NCBI RefSeq assembly: GCF_001044235.1 | Contig: NZ_JYNL01000009.1 | Coordinates: forward strand, 62,001-126,000 | DNA: 64,000 nucleotides | Direction: 5' to 3' | From: Mycolicibacterium chlorophenolicum | Lineage (GTDB): Bacteria; Actinomycetota; Actinomycetes; Mycobacteriales; Mycobacteriaceae | Part shown: positions 9,104 through 17,473 of the stretch, piece after piece | How positions within the stretch are numbered: position 1 is the first letter of the stretch | Layout of the letters: every line of letters starts with the position of its first letter | The notes under the pieces: generated by a model | What the model was told of the DNA's origin: nothing | The model's database searches: none | Seen by the model: the letters and a program-made list of their open reading frames with translations, nothing else | Position numbers and translations under genes: made by a program

Positions 9104-9338
9104 CGTCGGGTCCCGTCCCACTCAGTGCTGCATCGTGCGGCCCCACACACGCACGGCAGCAGAGCAGCAGGTCGGAATGACTGGACTCACTTCCGCAGCG
9201 CCCGCGGGGGCGTTCCCTCAAAAGGTCGGTGGCGGTGTGGGGCCGTCACCGGGGAGGTCCGCCGAACGGCCGACGGTCTGTTCAAGGATAGTCGGCTCGG
9301 CGAGACGATGCACAGCCCTCCCTAGCGACACGCAGTGG

Positions 9339-9554
9339 CTAGACGCCGACCACGCTGGTGACGATGGCCCAGAAGTCGGGGTCCGCTGTGGTCACCACCT
9401 GCCCGTCCTCGACACTCCAGGTGCCGAGCGGCGCATCGGCGATCAGGGCATCGGTGATCGCCCAGCAGGTCTTGTCGTCGTAGGTGACACCAACACGCGC
9501 GGCGACGTAACCGAACCGAATGTCCATACGCGTCAACGGACGCTGCTGTGCTGT
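9339..9554 (-). CDS. Small hypothetical protein, 71 aa
   Basis: A GTG at 9554 with a GAGAGG stretch upstream is taken as the start; an internal ATG at about residue 10 is an alternative. The product is mixed alpha/beta, rich in Thr, Val and Asp. The small membrane-protein gene lies directly upstream. Family unknown. Confidence 0.5.
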   Translation of the reverse strand, partial: TAQQRPLTRMDIRFGYVAARVGVTYDDKTCWAITDALIADAPLGTWSVEDGQVVTTADPDFWAIVTSVVGV

Positions 9555-9622
9555 CACGGTGCGACACCGCCTCTCGTTGTCTGGCCCCTCGGGAAGGTGG
9601 CGAAGATCTGTCTCAAGCTTGG

Positions 9623-9856
9623 TCACGACCTGCTGCGGTTGCGTAGCCAACGGGCCCCGGCGAGAACCAGGACGACGAGTACGACCACGATGAAAAGTAC
9701 TGGGGCTAAACGGAACAGGGAATGCGCTACGTCGCTTCCGGTTCGCCAGGAGAAGCCCCGAAGCAAGGTGTCGATGAACGATCCGTGGCCGCCGTGGGGG
9801 CCGTGATGGGACCCCGTGATGGGTAGCTGCCCGAGAGGAGTACTCATGGGTGCCAT
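9623..9856 (-). CDS. Small single-pass membrane protein, 77 aa
   Basis: A His/Gly-rich N-terminal region (about residues 16-25) precedes one strong transmembrane helix (about 50-68, LAPVLFIVVVLVVLVLAGA) and a basic tail. This gives a likely N-out, C-in topology. The His/Gly patch might bind metal, but that is only an inference. Two ATGs, at 9856 and 9847, are possible. Confidence 0.5.
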   Translation of the reverse strand: MAPMSTPLGQLPITGSHHGPHGGHGSFIDTLLRGFSWRTGSDVAHSLFRLAPVLFIVVVLVVLVLAGARWLRNRSRS

Positions 9857-9976
9857 GGTGCCCTGGACCCTCAGCTGCCAGGGCTCAGCGACGCGTTAAC
9901 GGTCGCTCTTTTTCTTCCCCGGCGTCTCCGGGGGCCCGGTTGGCGTCGCGCCCTCTGACCGGCCGCGGCGGGAGCG

Positions 9977-10510
9977 TCAGAGCTGGCGTGGGTCGCCGGC
10001 CACCAGCCACGGGCCGGGCAGGTCGCGCTCGGTGATCAGGCCGCCCACGGGGACGGCGGGGTGCACGTCAGCAGCCCAGTCCTCGTCACGAAGGTGTACC
10101 CACGCCTCGGCGTCGCCAGCCCGACGATGGATCGCCCCGTTGCTGATCGGTCCCCGGCACTGGAGGCAGATGTCGTGGGTGACCAACTCGGCGCCGGATC
10201 CGAGCAATGCGCGGCGGGCACGCGTGAATCGTGTCGCGTGCCCCGCAGGCGACGCGACCTCGGAGAGCCAGTCCTTAGCAGCCTCGAAGCAGCCGGTGAT
10301 CACGTCCAGGTGCTCGGCATCGGGCGATGTGCGGACCGCCCGCACGATGCGGTTGCCGTCGGCCCGCACGTCGACCTCCACGCGACCCCGCGTGAACAGG
10401 TAGCCCACTGCGGACGCATGAAAGAACCTCAGCGGCATGGTGTCCCACCCGTGCGATTGGGCGGTTCTGTCCAACTCGCGCAGCCGCTTCGGGATTGGCG
10501 ATGCACTCAT
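9977..10510 (-). CDS. Hypothetical protein, 177 aa
   Basis: The ATG at 10510 has an excellent GGAGGA site 5 bases upstream. The protein is mixed alpha/beta, with a CxxC pair near residue 130 and His-rich neighbouring segments that may bind zinc. It is followed downstream by 120 bases without a gene. I do not recognise the family. Confidence 0.7.
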   Translation of the reverse strand: MSASPIPKRLRELDRTAQSHGWDTMPLRFFHASAVGYLFTRGRVEVDVRADGNRIVRAVRTSPDAEHLDVITGCFEAAKDWLSEVASPAGHATRFTRARRALLGSGAELVTHDICLQCRGPISNGAIHRRAGDAEAWVHLRDEDWAADVHPAVPVGGLITERDLPGPWLVAGDPRQL

Positions 10511-10589
10511 GAGGTTCCTCCGGTTCGACAATCGTTGCCTAGCAATTAGTTTCGGGTGCCCCTCGTTTACGCCTTCGCCACAGGACGGC

Positions 10590-11123
10590 TCAGCTGCCGG
10601 CGTGTCGACGAACACCCCGGCGACCACGCCGCGCCCCGCCTGCCGGCCGGCGGAACCCCTCGCCGTTCTGCCGCCTCGGCGACCCGCCGTGTTCGATGGC
10701 CCCGCGAGTCGCCAGGGCGTCGGCGAGCTCGTTGCCCTCATGCCCCGCGTGACCCTTGATCCACCGCCAGTCAACGGTGAGAGTGGTTGCCGCAGCGTCC
10801 AATCGCTGCCACAGATCGGCGTTCTTCACGGGCTGACGCGCGGCGGTACGCCAACCGTTGCGTTTCCAGCCGGCGATCCAGCTGGTGATGCCACTGCGCA
10901 CGTACTGACTGTCCGTCCACAGCTGCACGGGCGAACCCGAGGTGATCGCCTCCAACGCCATGATGGCCGCCGTCAACTCCATGCGGTTGTTGGTCGTCGC
11001 AGACTCTCCGCCGTAGAGCTGCGTTTCCTCGCCGTCGACGAAGCGCACCACCGCGCCCCACCCACCCGGTCCGGGATTGCCGTGGCAGGCGCCGTCGGTG
11101 TAGACGACGATGAGTTCGCTCAC
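10590..11123 (-). CDS. rnhA: Ribonuclease HI
   Basis: RNase HI cleaves the RNA strand of RNA-DNA hybrids. The core motifs are all present: [17 protein letters not shown] with Asp10, NNRMEL with Glu near 49, LWTDSQYV with Asp near 71, and [15 protein letters not shown] carrying the active-site His and last Asp. Length 177 aa is slightly above the usual 150-160 because of a basic, Gly/Arg-rich disordered tail after residue 145. It starts with a GTG that overlaps the stop of the upstream gene by 4 bases. Plasmids and phages use such enzymes to process replication primers; that role is inferred. Confidence 0.92.
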   Translation of the reverse strand: MSELIVVYTDGACHGNPGPGGWGAVVRFVDGEETQLYGGESATTNNRMELTAAIMALEAITSGSPVQLWTDSQYVRSGITSWIAGWKRNGWRTAARQPVKNADLWQRLDAAATTLTVDWRWIKGHAGHEGNELADALATRGAIEHGGSPRRQNGEGFRRPAGGARRGRRGVRRHAGS

Positions 11124-11401
11124 GATGCCTCTCGCTTGTAGACATCGCCCTCGACGTACTCGATGCTGCTGCCATCGACACCCGACACCGCCGTCCAGTG
11201 GTAGTCCGACTCGATGTGACTCACCCGCCATACGCGTCGATCGAGCGCCTCGACGAGTTGATTGTCCCCACCTGACCCGGCGAAGAACGCGTCCCCCGAA
11301 CTCGGTTCATGCCACCGGTTCAGCGCCCCGATCAGCTCGTCGGCAGTGCGCGCAACACGAGCATCGGCCAACGCCTTATCAACTTGCTCCCAAAACCCCA
11401 T
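11120..11401 (-). CDS. Hypothetical protein, 93 aa
   Basis: The start is the ATG at 11401 ([14 protein letters not shown]). An N-terminal helical half leads to a beta-rich C-terminal half. Its stop overlaps the GTG of the RNase HI gene, so the two are coupled. No family recognised. Confidence 0.6.
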   Translation of the reverse strand: MGFWEQVDKALADARVARTADELIGALNRWHEPSSGDAFFAGSGGDNQLVEALDRRVWRVSHIESDYHWTAVSGVDGSSIEYVEGDVYKREAS

Positions 11402-11536
11402 GCGTCTCTCCTGTATCACTGTCGACCATCAGACCTGGGCCGGCCCACGACTCGCCGTTCAACGCGGGATCCGAAACGGGTCCTTGCTGCCTGAACCTCG
11501 TTGTATGCAACGTGTTTGGAAACCCGCACCCGGGGC

Positions 11537-11899
11537 TTACGCCCCGGCGGTCGCCGTCCGAGCCCGCACCGACAGCGCAAAGAACCACGCGGCGGGGACG
11601 ACGGTGACGAAGGCGACGGCATTCGCAGCAGCCGACCAACTACCGCCGCTGGCGGCGAACACCGCCACACCGATAGCCAGGGACGCAGCAAGCAGGAGGC
11701 GAATGGCCGTGGCCGCGACGTAGCGCTGCGAGCCGCCGTACACATACGCCACCACAGCCGCAGTGAAGAGGACCGACGAGACAGTCGGCGCGCTGAGCGC
11801 GTCGGCCGTCAGACAGGCCACGATCAAGATCGTCGGCACCAAGACCTCCCAGGACCGCAGAGCGGCCCAATCCCACTGCGCGCCAATCCGTTTTGCCAT
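11537..11899 (-). CDS. Small integral membrane protein, 120 aa
   Basis: The ATG at 11899 follows an AAAGGG site; the long upstream frame is Arg-rich shadow. Hydrophobic segments at about residues 17-35, 37-53, 62-80 and 86-108 suggest four membrane spans after a short basic cytoplasmic N-terminus (MAKRIGAQWDW). Function unknown. Confidence 0.65.
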   Translation of the reverse strand: MAKRIGAQWDWAALRSWEVLVPTILIVACLTADALSAPTVSSVLFTAAVVAYVYGGSQRYVAATAIRLLLAASLAIGVAVFAASGGSWSAAANAVAFVTVVPAAWFFALSVRARTATAGA

Positions 11900-12374
11900 C
11901 GCCAAACCCTTTCGCATAATTCGCCCGCTACGTAGCGGCCAGCGGGTCTCATGGTCCGTGACTAACCGTCCGAGACGAAGCAAGCTGGCGTGTCGCGCAG
12001 TAGTTTCTTCGCGTCGAGCACGACGTAGAGCCCCCGGGGAGTCGGCGCATCGCCGCGCGGAGCCGACGCGGCACGTGCAGTCGGTGTGGGGCAGGTCGCC
12101 AGACCTGACCCTCCGACGTCTCGTACGGTCGATATGGCGCACCCTTACAGTGGCGACATGACGTCCATGGGCGAGAGCAGCGCGGACCGGCGAACCGACG
12201 GCACAGCTGGGACCCGTGCCTGGCAGACACGCCGCCGACCAACAGCCCAGCGCAGGCACCGCAGGCGGCGCCGATGATCGCAGCGCTCGCCATGCCGCTA
12301 AGGAGGGGGTCTCCGTCGACTGCCCCGATCGCTGCGCTCGGCGGAGGACGTCACCGCCGCCCCGAGGGAACTGC
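11900..12374. other. 475-base gap, possible promoter and two doubtful small frames
   Basis: Nothing here is convincing as a gene. A TACAGT hexamer at 12146-12151 lies exactly 6 bases before an ATG at 12158 on the plus strand, the spacing seen at leaderless genes elsewhere in this window, but the 39-codon frame it would serve is only a basic Arg-rich peptide. On the minus strand an ATG at 12293 opens with a hydrophobic helix but then becomes Arg/Cys-rich with no ribosome-binding site. Confidence 0.35.
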
Positions 12375-13028
12375 CTAACCCTTCAGACTCACCGCACTCT
12401 TCCTCGCGGCCCGCGTGGTAGCGCCCGCGATGCCGTGTTGCTTGCGGACACGCCTCCCCTCACGGGTGAAGTACGCCAGGTTCGCGAAGGGCAGCGGCGC
12501 TGCTGGATCGACCAGGAGACTGGCGGTCCGACCATCGATCTGCTCGGAGAAAACCCTCAGCATGGTTCGCTCCACGGTCTTCACCGCGACGCACGACGCG
12601 AAATGCACCCACAACTGATCGAGCCCTCCCAGGCATTTCAGAGGCCAGCCGCCCGCGTGAGGCTTGGCGGCACCGAGAGGCGTTCGGTAGTACTGGCCGG
12701 TGCGCGTCGACACCGATGAACCAGCCAGGCCGATGTACAGGACGGGCTCGCCTGGCGGGCGCATCGCTTCCAGGCGTCGCAGGAGTGCGGACGGGGTGGG
12801 TTGGACGCCGTCGAGGCGCAACCGCGGGCAGTTCGTGAGCAGCTCGCCCACCGCGGCCGGCGACACGCCTAACCGTTGGACGGCTTCACCGTGCATGTCG
12901 TCTGGATCCCGATTGGCGGAGACGAGGTAGACGCCCGGGCCGCTCGCTGGCACCGGCGCACCCCAGGGCACAGACCCCTCCCAGCGCACGTCGGCTGCAC
13001 CCATCAGACTTCGCACGGTCGCAACCAC
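12375..13028 (-). CDS. GIY-YIG-like nuclease-fold protein, 217 aa
   Basis: The core resembles a GIY-YIG domain: GVYLVSANRD near residue 32, VLYIGLAGSSVSTRTGQYY near 95-113, then an HAGGWPLK segment. GIY-YIG proteins include homing and repair endonucleases and phage enzymes. Here the first motif is GVY and the second YIG, which fits, while a catalytic Glu is not obvious. The start is a GTG at 13028. A 56-aa gene lies 17 bases upstream on the same strand. Confidence 0.6.
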   Translation of the reverse strand: MVATVRSLMGAADVRWEGSVPWGAPVPASGPGVYLVSANRDPDDMHGEAVQRLGVSPAAVGELLTNCPRLRLDGVQPTPSALLRRLEAMRPPGEPVLYIGLAGSSVSTRTGQYYRTPLGAAKPHAGGWPLKCLGGLDQLWVHFASCVAVKTVERTMLRVFSEQIDGRTASLLVDPAAPLPFANLAYFTREGRRVRKQHGIAGATTRAARKSAVSLKG

Positions 13029-13044
13029 GGTGGTCGCGGCCGGA

Positions 13045-13215
13045 TCAGCCGTACACCTCGGGCAATGACTGAAGAGGTGGCGAGGGCGGCCCCTCGATGG
13101 GGCCCCTCAACTCCTGCGGCTGACTGGGCAGCTGGCTGATCTGGTCCGGCAGCCGCTGCGGCGAACCCACGAACTCGAAGGCGTGGACGTGGTCGTCTCG
13201 CGCATCATCACCCAT
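13045..13215 (-). CDS. Small Pro/Gln-rich hypothetical protein, 56 aa
   Basis: The ATG at 13215 has an AGGTGA ribosome-binding site 5 bases upstream. The peptide is acidic at the N-terminus and then Pro, Gln, Ser and Leu rich (VGSPQRLPDQISQLPSQPQ), so it is probably disordered. It sits between two genes of the same strand with short gaps, which supports it being real. Function unknown. Confidence 0.5.
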   Translation of the reverse strand: MGDDARDDHVHAFEFVGSPQRLPDQISQLPSQPQELRGPIEGPPSPPLQSLPEVYG

Positions 13216-13311
13216 CGTTCACCTGCCATCCGCCTCGATCAATCCGGTCTGACTCTCCCACAGCTGCACATGGAGGGCCAGCGACTCGCGCGCTCGCGAG
13301 CGCACGTTCTG

Positions 13312-13473
13312 TCAGGTTGCAGAGTGTTCGGCGCACAGCCAGTAGAGCTGCGGCCAAGGCTTGCGCCGGCGGTGATCAACGTGCGGGAAGACGATGGCCA
13401 CACCCGGTTGATCGCAGTCACGGCACCGGTGTTCGGTGCCCGTGAATCGGGCTCGTGCGTCAATGACCGTCAT
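13312..13473 (-). CDS. Small zinc-binding-like protein, 53 aa
   Basis: An ATG at 13473 overlaps the end of the upstream gene by 14 bases. The product has CRDC at residues 17-20 and CAEH at 47-50, a CxxC...CxxH set that fits one structural zinc, separated by a His/Arg/Trp-rich loop. This arrangement is typical of small phage and plasmid proteins. Function unknown. Confidence 0.6.
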   Translation of the reverse strand: MTVIDARARFTGTEHRCRDCDQPGVAIVFPHVDHRRRKPWPQLYWLCAEHSAT

Positions 13474-13972
13474 GGCCCGCACATTCGGTCATCCCTATTG
13501 GGGCAAGTCTGAGGAACATGGCCGCCCGGTCGTGGGCCACGTCGATTAGCGCGGGGATCCGAACATGGGCGCTTCTCGCGTAGACGTGCAACGCGCCGGC
13601 GAGTTCGTATAGAAGCTCGGAGTCGGTGAGACGCTTCGGGTCTGTCTCCGACTCGCGCTCCCCGCTCTGCGGGCTTGACGTCAAGCACGCGAGGATGTCG
13701 TCCAACCGGACGACGGCTGTCTCGATCACGCTGCCGTCGTCCTGTTCGACCTCCAACACATCGAAGGGCTGGGCGCACACCTCGCCCAAGGCGCTCAGCT
13801 TGGCCACCGCGGACATACGTGCGTCGAAATGCTCGGTGGCGCGATCACGCTCGGCCTCGAGTTCGGATTCGAGGCGCTCGACCATATCCAGCAGTTCACC
13901 GTGCAGGCCGTCGAAGACACCGTATTCGCGGCAATATCGTGCACGTTCAGTCAGATCACTCAGGTTGCTCAT
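13460..13972 (-). CDS. Coiled-coil hypothetical protein, 170 aa
   Basis: The start at 13972 (MSNLSDLTERARYC) is where the frame becomes protein-like. Residues about 20-50 form a strongly heptad-like Glu/Leu/Arg helix (GELLDMVERLESELEAERDR) likely to dimerise. The C-terminal half is helical with two Asp-rich segments. There is no known domain. Confidence 0.65.
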   Translation of the reverse strand: MSNLSDLTERARYCREYGVFDGLHGELLDMVERLESELEAERDRATEHFDARMSAVAKLSALGEVCAQPFDVLEVEQDDGSVIETAVVRLDDILACLTSSPQSGERESETDPKRLTDSELLYELAGALHVYARSAHVRIPALIDVAHDRAAMFLRLAPIGMTECAGHDGH

Positions 13973-13980
13973 GGTGTCGC

Positions 13981-14133
13981 TCAATTGTTGGGGATCGTGG
14001 GATAGGTCCACACAGCGATGGCATCGAGCAGGCGTTGATTCGCAGCGAGCAGCACGTGTGTGGTCTGTCGTAGCCGTTCGTTCTCGGCCGCCAGCTCGTC
14101 GCAGTGAGCACACGTCTTCTCGCGATTGGTCAT
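13981..14133 (-). CDS. Small coiled-coil protein with CxxC, 50 aa
   Basis: Two ATGs (14139, 14133) are possible; the AAGGA site is correctly spaced only for 14133. The peptide has CAHC near residues 8-11 and then a Leu/Glu/Asn helix. The upstream gene stops 2 bases before it. It may pair with the coiled-coil protein just downstream, but that is inferred only from adjacency and similar helices. Confidence 0.5.
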   Translation of the reverse strand: MTNREKTCAHCDELAAENERLRQTTHVLLAANQRLLDAIAVWTYPTIPNN

Positions 14134-14135
14134 CG

Positions 14136-14444
14136 TCATTCCTTCAGGTGCCGAGGTATCAGCACGGAATGGGCTCCATCGGCGCGGACGCCAACCCACT
14201 TCGTATCCGGCGGGGTTTGGCGACTCTGCGGCACACACCGCCGGCAAACGATCTCGGCGTCCGTCGTGGAAAGGTCGTAGTCGTGGTAATCGTCGTTGAG
14301 CTGAATTCGGTGATCGCAGGCGGCGAAGCACCCCTCGTTGTTGTCGGGCCGGTGCAATCTGGTCTGCGCCGAGGGATAGACGTCCCCGTTCGCATCGCAG
14401 ATGCGGTAGAGGGAGGTGCAGCGATCCATGCTGGCGAGAATCAT
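14136..14444 (-). CDS. Hypothetical protein with cysteine pairs, 102 aa
   Basis: The ATG at 14444 shares one base with the stop of the methyltransferase gene, a tight TGATG-type coupling. Cysteines occur at about residues 9, 16, 39 and 43, and then a CRRC near 67-70, which suggests a zinc-binding fold. It is probably produced together with the methyltransferase. Family unknown. Confidence 0.6.
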   Translation of the reverse strand: MILASMDRCTSLYRICDANGDVYPSAQTRLHRPDNNEGCFAACDHRIQLNDDYHDYDLSTTDAEIVCRRCVPQSRQTPPDTKWVGVRADGAHSVLIPRHLKE

Positions 14445-15193
14445 CAGGTCGCCAATTCCAGTGGCATGTGCGAAAGCCGTTCCGCCGCAGCCTCACACTG
14501 AGACTCGCGCAGCTCTACGCCGATCGCTCGGCGACCCGCCTGTCTCGCGGCCACCAGCGTCGACGCGGAGCCTGCGAACGGGTCGACGACCAATCCGCCG
14601 GGCGGACATCCGTAGCCGATGAGCGGATCGAGAAGGGCGACGGGCTTCTCTGTCTCGTTGATCGCGCGGCCATGCATCGACCGGCTGTAGATGACGGAGC
14701 GCATCAGGCGCGGCCCGCCGTCGTGGGATTCGTACGCCGAGGTGTTGACGTTGCCCGTGTGTGGCGGCCTGGTCTTCCTGCGTACCTGGCGGGCCGTCTC
14801 GTCGCCTGTCGTTGGGGTCTGGTGGTGGATTTCCGACCACGCGGCATCGGTGCGGTACCAGTGCAGTGCGTGCTCGTGTACCCGTTTGAACCGATCGGCG
14901 GCGAAGCCGCTGCCGTTGTGCTTCTCCCAGACGACGTCTTGCGACATGCGCCAGCCCGTGAACTCGTCTCGTCGGTCGAGGAACATCCGCATCGATCCGA
15001 AGCACCAGAGCGACTTGCCGAACGGACGCAACGCCGTCGGCCAGCCAGCAGGCCAGCTGTCCCAGCTGAGCGAAGTCTCACCGTAGGGGGGATCGGCGAT
15101 CAGCAAATCGGCCGTCACGCCGAGCGCGGGCAGCACGTCTCGGAAGTCGCCGTGGTACAGCGCGACCCACTCATCCTCGTAGTACGGAATCAC
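14444..15193 (-). CDS. DPPY-type DNA adenine-N6/cytosine-N4 methyltransferase, 249 aa
   Basis: The protein transfers a methyl group from S-adenosylmethionine to an exocyclic amino group of a DNA base. The catalytic DPPY is near residue 35 and the SAM-binding VDPFAGSASTLVAA near 205, with DPPY before the FxG motif, which is the beta-class order. The FxGxA sequence is a minor variant of FxGxG. No restriction gene is adjacent, so it looks like an orphan methylase of the type found in phages and plasmids, perhaps protecting against restriction or marking replication. Confidence 0.85.
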   Translation of the reverse strand: MIPYYEDEWVALYHGDFRDVLPALGVTADLLIADPPYGETSLSWDSWPAGWPTALRPFGKSLWCFGSMRMFLDRRDEFTGWRMSQDVVWEKHNGSGFAADRFKRVHEHALHWYRTDAAWSEIHHQTPTTGDETARQVRRKTRPPHTGNVNTSAYESHDGGPRLMRSVIYSRSMHGRAINETEKPVALLDPLIGYGCPPGGLVVDPFAGSASTLVAARQAGRRAIGVELRESQCEAAAERLSHMPLELAT

Positions 15194-15221
15194 CGCGGAA
15201 CCAGACTCGTGACACAGCGCA

Positions 15222-16160
15222 TCAGGCCGGCTTGCTCGTCGAGCGCCTGTCGGCCAGTCGGATCAGGCGACGGATTCTGCCGGCGATCGCGTCCTTGGTC
15301 GTGGGTGGGTCGGCCAGCTGCGCGAGCTGCTCGAGGGAGACGAGGCGATGTTCGATGCGCAGCCGCCCGGCCTGCACCAACTGGGCTGGCGCGTCATCGC
15401 CGAGCACCATCAGAGCACGTTCGACCTCAACGGCAGTCGCCGCCGCAGCCGCCTCTGAGCGCAGACGGTTCGCGCTACCGAACTGCCGGCCCAACCCCGA
15501 CGTGACGTCCTGCTCCCTGCGAGACCGACGGTCCTCCCACGCCGCCAGTGTGGCGGACGCCCCAAACGACGCCAGCAACGCGGCGATGTCCTCACCCTCA
15601 CGAACAACGACGCTGATCCCCTCCGTGCGACTGTCGTGAGTCTTGGCCCGGACGCCCAATCGGCGCGCGGCGCCCACCAGTGCGACCGCGGTCTCGATAC
15701 CGGGACAGCGCACCTGCACGCCTCCACTGCTGCGCCTGTCTGATGTCAGCTGGCCCGCGCCGAGAAACGCGCCGCGCCACAGCGATTCAACGCGCGCCAC
15801 GTTTCCGCCGAGCAGATGGGCGGGCAGTCCGCTGACCAATTCGCCCTCCGGGGTGAGCAGCCCGGTGTGTGCGGCCAACTTCGAGACGTCGTGATCGACA
15901 CGCACCACGTACCCGGAAGCGGCGCCTGGTGCTGGGTGGTGGTGCACCGTGGCGCGGTAGCCATAGAGCTCCGTCAAGCTGCGCTGCACGCGGCGTGCGG
16001 TCAGGTCCAGGTCCACTTGGGCGGATAGGGACACCCGCGATCCCGTCAGGCGGACACCGTCGACGAACCTCAAGAGCGCTGCCAGTTCGGCGACCCGTGT
16101 CTCAGGCGACTTGAACACCAGACGGCACAGCTCGCGCTTCGCTTCCGTTGTGAAGTCCAC
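15222..16160 (-). CDS. WhiA paralogue (LAGLIDADG-like domain plus HTH regulator), 312 aa
   Basis: It starts with a GTG at 16160 and matches the layout of actinobacterial WhiA: an N-terminal region (TTEAKRELCRLV), a degenerate homing-endonuclease-like domain (about 20-200), and a C-terminal helix-turn-helix with the LADPPTTKDAIAGRIRRL signature near residue 280. The chromosomal gene lies in the uvrC-yvcK(rapZ)-whiA cluster; none of those partners is here, and the neighbours are small unknown genes. So this is an additional copy carried by the accessory region. Chromosomal WhiA controls cell division and sporulation genes; target genes of this copy are unknown. Confidence 0.85.
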   Translation of the reverse strand: MDFTTEAKRELCRLVFKSPETRVAELAALLRFVDGVRLTGSRVSLSAQVDLDLTARRVQRSLTELYGYRATVHHHPAPGAASGYVVRVDHDVSKLAAHTGLLTPEGELVSGLPAHLLGGNVARVESLWRGAFLGAGQLTSDRRSSGGVQVRCPGIETAVALVGAARRLGVRAKTHDSRTEGISVVVREGEDIAALLASFGASATLAAWEDRRSRREQDVTSGLGRQFGSANRLRSEAAAAATAVEVERALMVLGDDAPAQLVQAGRLRIEHRLVSLEQLAQLADPPTTKDAIAGRIRRLIRLADRRSTSKPA

Positions 16161-16371
16161 TGATTGGGTCCGATCTGTCAGTTCGTGGTTCTGTGGAGCG
16201 AACGGTAACCGTTCGGGTCGGCTCAACTCGGTAGCCGACGCGTAACCAGACCGCTTTTCTGAAGGGCCCCTCCGGGGATTGTCAGCTGCGTCGGAGGCGG
16301 CCATGCGAACGGCCGGCGCGCTGGCGCGTGCCGCCCGCGTTCGTCCTGCAGTGGCATTGGCCCAGCCGGGG

Positions 16372-16536
16372 TCAGAGGTAGATCGCGTAGTCCTCCGCCG
16401 CGGGATCGCCGGAGTGCGCGCGCTCGGCGATCGCATCGGCGACGGCTAGCAGGCGGTCGTGTTTGGCGTCGTCGATGTAGGTGCCGATGTTCCGTACGAG
16501 CCGGTCGTGCTCGGCCACCAGGTCGCCCGTTGACAT
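16372..16536 (-). CDS. Small helical hypothetical protein, 54 aa
   Basis: The ATG at 16536 lies 20 bases downstream of the ASCH gene. The product is a highly charged helical peptide (EHDRLVRNIGTYIDDAKHDRL). Everything upstream in the frame is the shadow of the ASCH gene. No family. Confidence 0.5.
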   Translation of the reverse strand: MSTGDLVAEHDRLVRNIGTYIDDAKHDRLLAVADAIAERAHSGDPAAEDYAIYL

Positions 16537-16556
16537 TTGCTGCGGCTCGGCGCGTT

Positions 16557-17117
16557 TCACGTGCGGGCTGGCTTTGCCGGTGTCGATGGGTCGGCGAGGC
16601 GCCACAGGCCGTTGGCGAGGTTCTCGGAAGCTCTGTCGACTGCCCAGAGGGCGCATTCGCTGCACTGGCCTGTGTTGTCGTCGTACGTGTGGGCCCAACT
16701 GCATGGTCCGGTGAGGCCGGCACACGCCGCGTACTCGGTGCATCCGCAGCCTCGACAGATCCTCGGGTAGGTCCATTCGATGCGGGTGATCTCGCTGCTT
16801 GGTTGCACCCCACGGTGGGTGTTGCAGAAGAATTCGACGAATTCGGTTGGCGTCAGTCCGGGAAATCCTTCGGCTGCGACGTCTGCTGGCGAGATCGCTT
16901 CGAGCGGTTCTCGCCGCACGCCGACGACGTCGACGATGGTGATCAGCTCGCGGTCAGCGCGACGGACACCCCGGTACTTGGGGCACAGTGCCAGCTGATC
17001 ACCTGCTCGCAGGCGCAGCCATCCATCGCGTCTGGTCTGGGTCTTGATGCGATCGCGTACCGCTTGCGTGGTCAGAGCCACGGACATCCACCACATGCGG
17101 CCCAGTGTGTCTGACAT
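16557..17117 (-). CDS. ASCH/PUA-like domain protein with C-terminal zinc cysteines, 186 aa
   Basis: The ATG at 17117 has AGGAG at good spacing. The N-terminal two thirds resemble phage-type ASCH domains, small beta-barrels thought to bind RNA or modified bases: TTQAVRDRIKTQTRRDGW, then LRAGDQLALCPKYRG, then an LITIVDVVGVRREPL strand. The C-terminal part adds CRGCGCTEYAACAG and CSECAL, probably a zinc site. The function is unknown, but such genes occur in mycobacteriophages and plasmids. Confidence 0.7.
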   Translation of the reverse strand: MSDTLGRMWWMSVALTTQAVRDRIKTQTRRDGWLRLRAGDQLALCPKYRGVRRADRELITIVDVVGVRREPLEAISPADVAAEGFPGLTPTEFVEFFCNTHRGVQPSSEITRIEWTYPRICRGCGCTEYAACAGLTGPCSWAHTYDDNTGQCSECALWAVDRASENLANGLWRLADPSTPAKPART

Positions 17118-17127
17118 GCCGGCGCTC

Positions 17128-17412
17128 CTATCGTTGGCTGTGGTCACCGGCGAGGTGCCGCCGCCATGTGGTTTCGAACTCCGCCAGTGCTTCGGCTTTC
17201 GCATCGCGCAGGTAGCGACCGTATTCCTCGGGGTGTGCCTCTTTGAGCCTGGCCATCGCTCGGCCCGCGCACGGCGATACCGCGTTGTGGCGCAACACCG
17301 TACGTCGCACTCCGCAGCTGCACCGTGCCCGCGGCGAATCCGCTTCAACGGTCGCGTCGTCGCGATCGAGATCGATGATCTCGTGTCCGGGGTCGTTGTG
17401 GGAGGCGGTCAT
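17128..17412 (-). CDS. Hypothetical protein, 94 aa
   Basis: An acidic N-terminus with a CSCG motif near residue 32 is followed by a charged helical C-terminal half (MARLKEAHPEEYGRYL). It ends 10 bases before the ASCH gene start, so the two share a transcript. No family recognised. Confidence 0.6.
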   Translation of the reverse strand: MTASHNDPGHEIIDLDRDDATVEADSPRARCSCGVRRTVLRHNAVSPCAGRAMARLKEAHPEEYGRYLRDAKAEALAEFETTWRRHLAGDHSQR

Positions 17413-17473
17413 GTCTTCTATCGCGTCGGAGAGTGGTGGTGGCGGGAGGCCAAGTGCCGCCGACCGCGCGTGC

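Noticed and set aside
11949..12293. 114-codon minus-strand frame starting with a hydrophobic helix
   Set aside because: After residue 28 it becomes Arg/Cys-rich like a shadow, and no ribosome-binding site precedes it.
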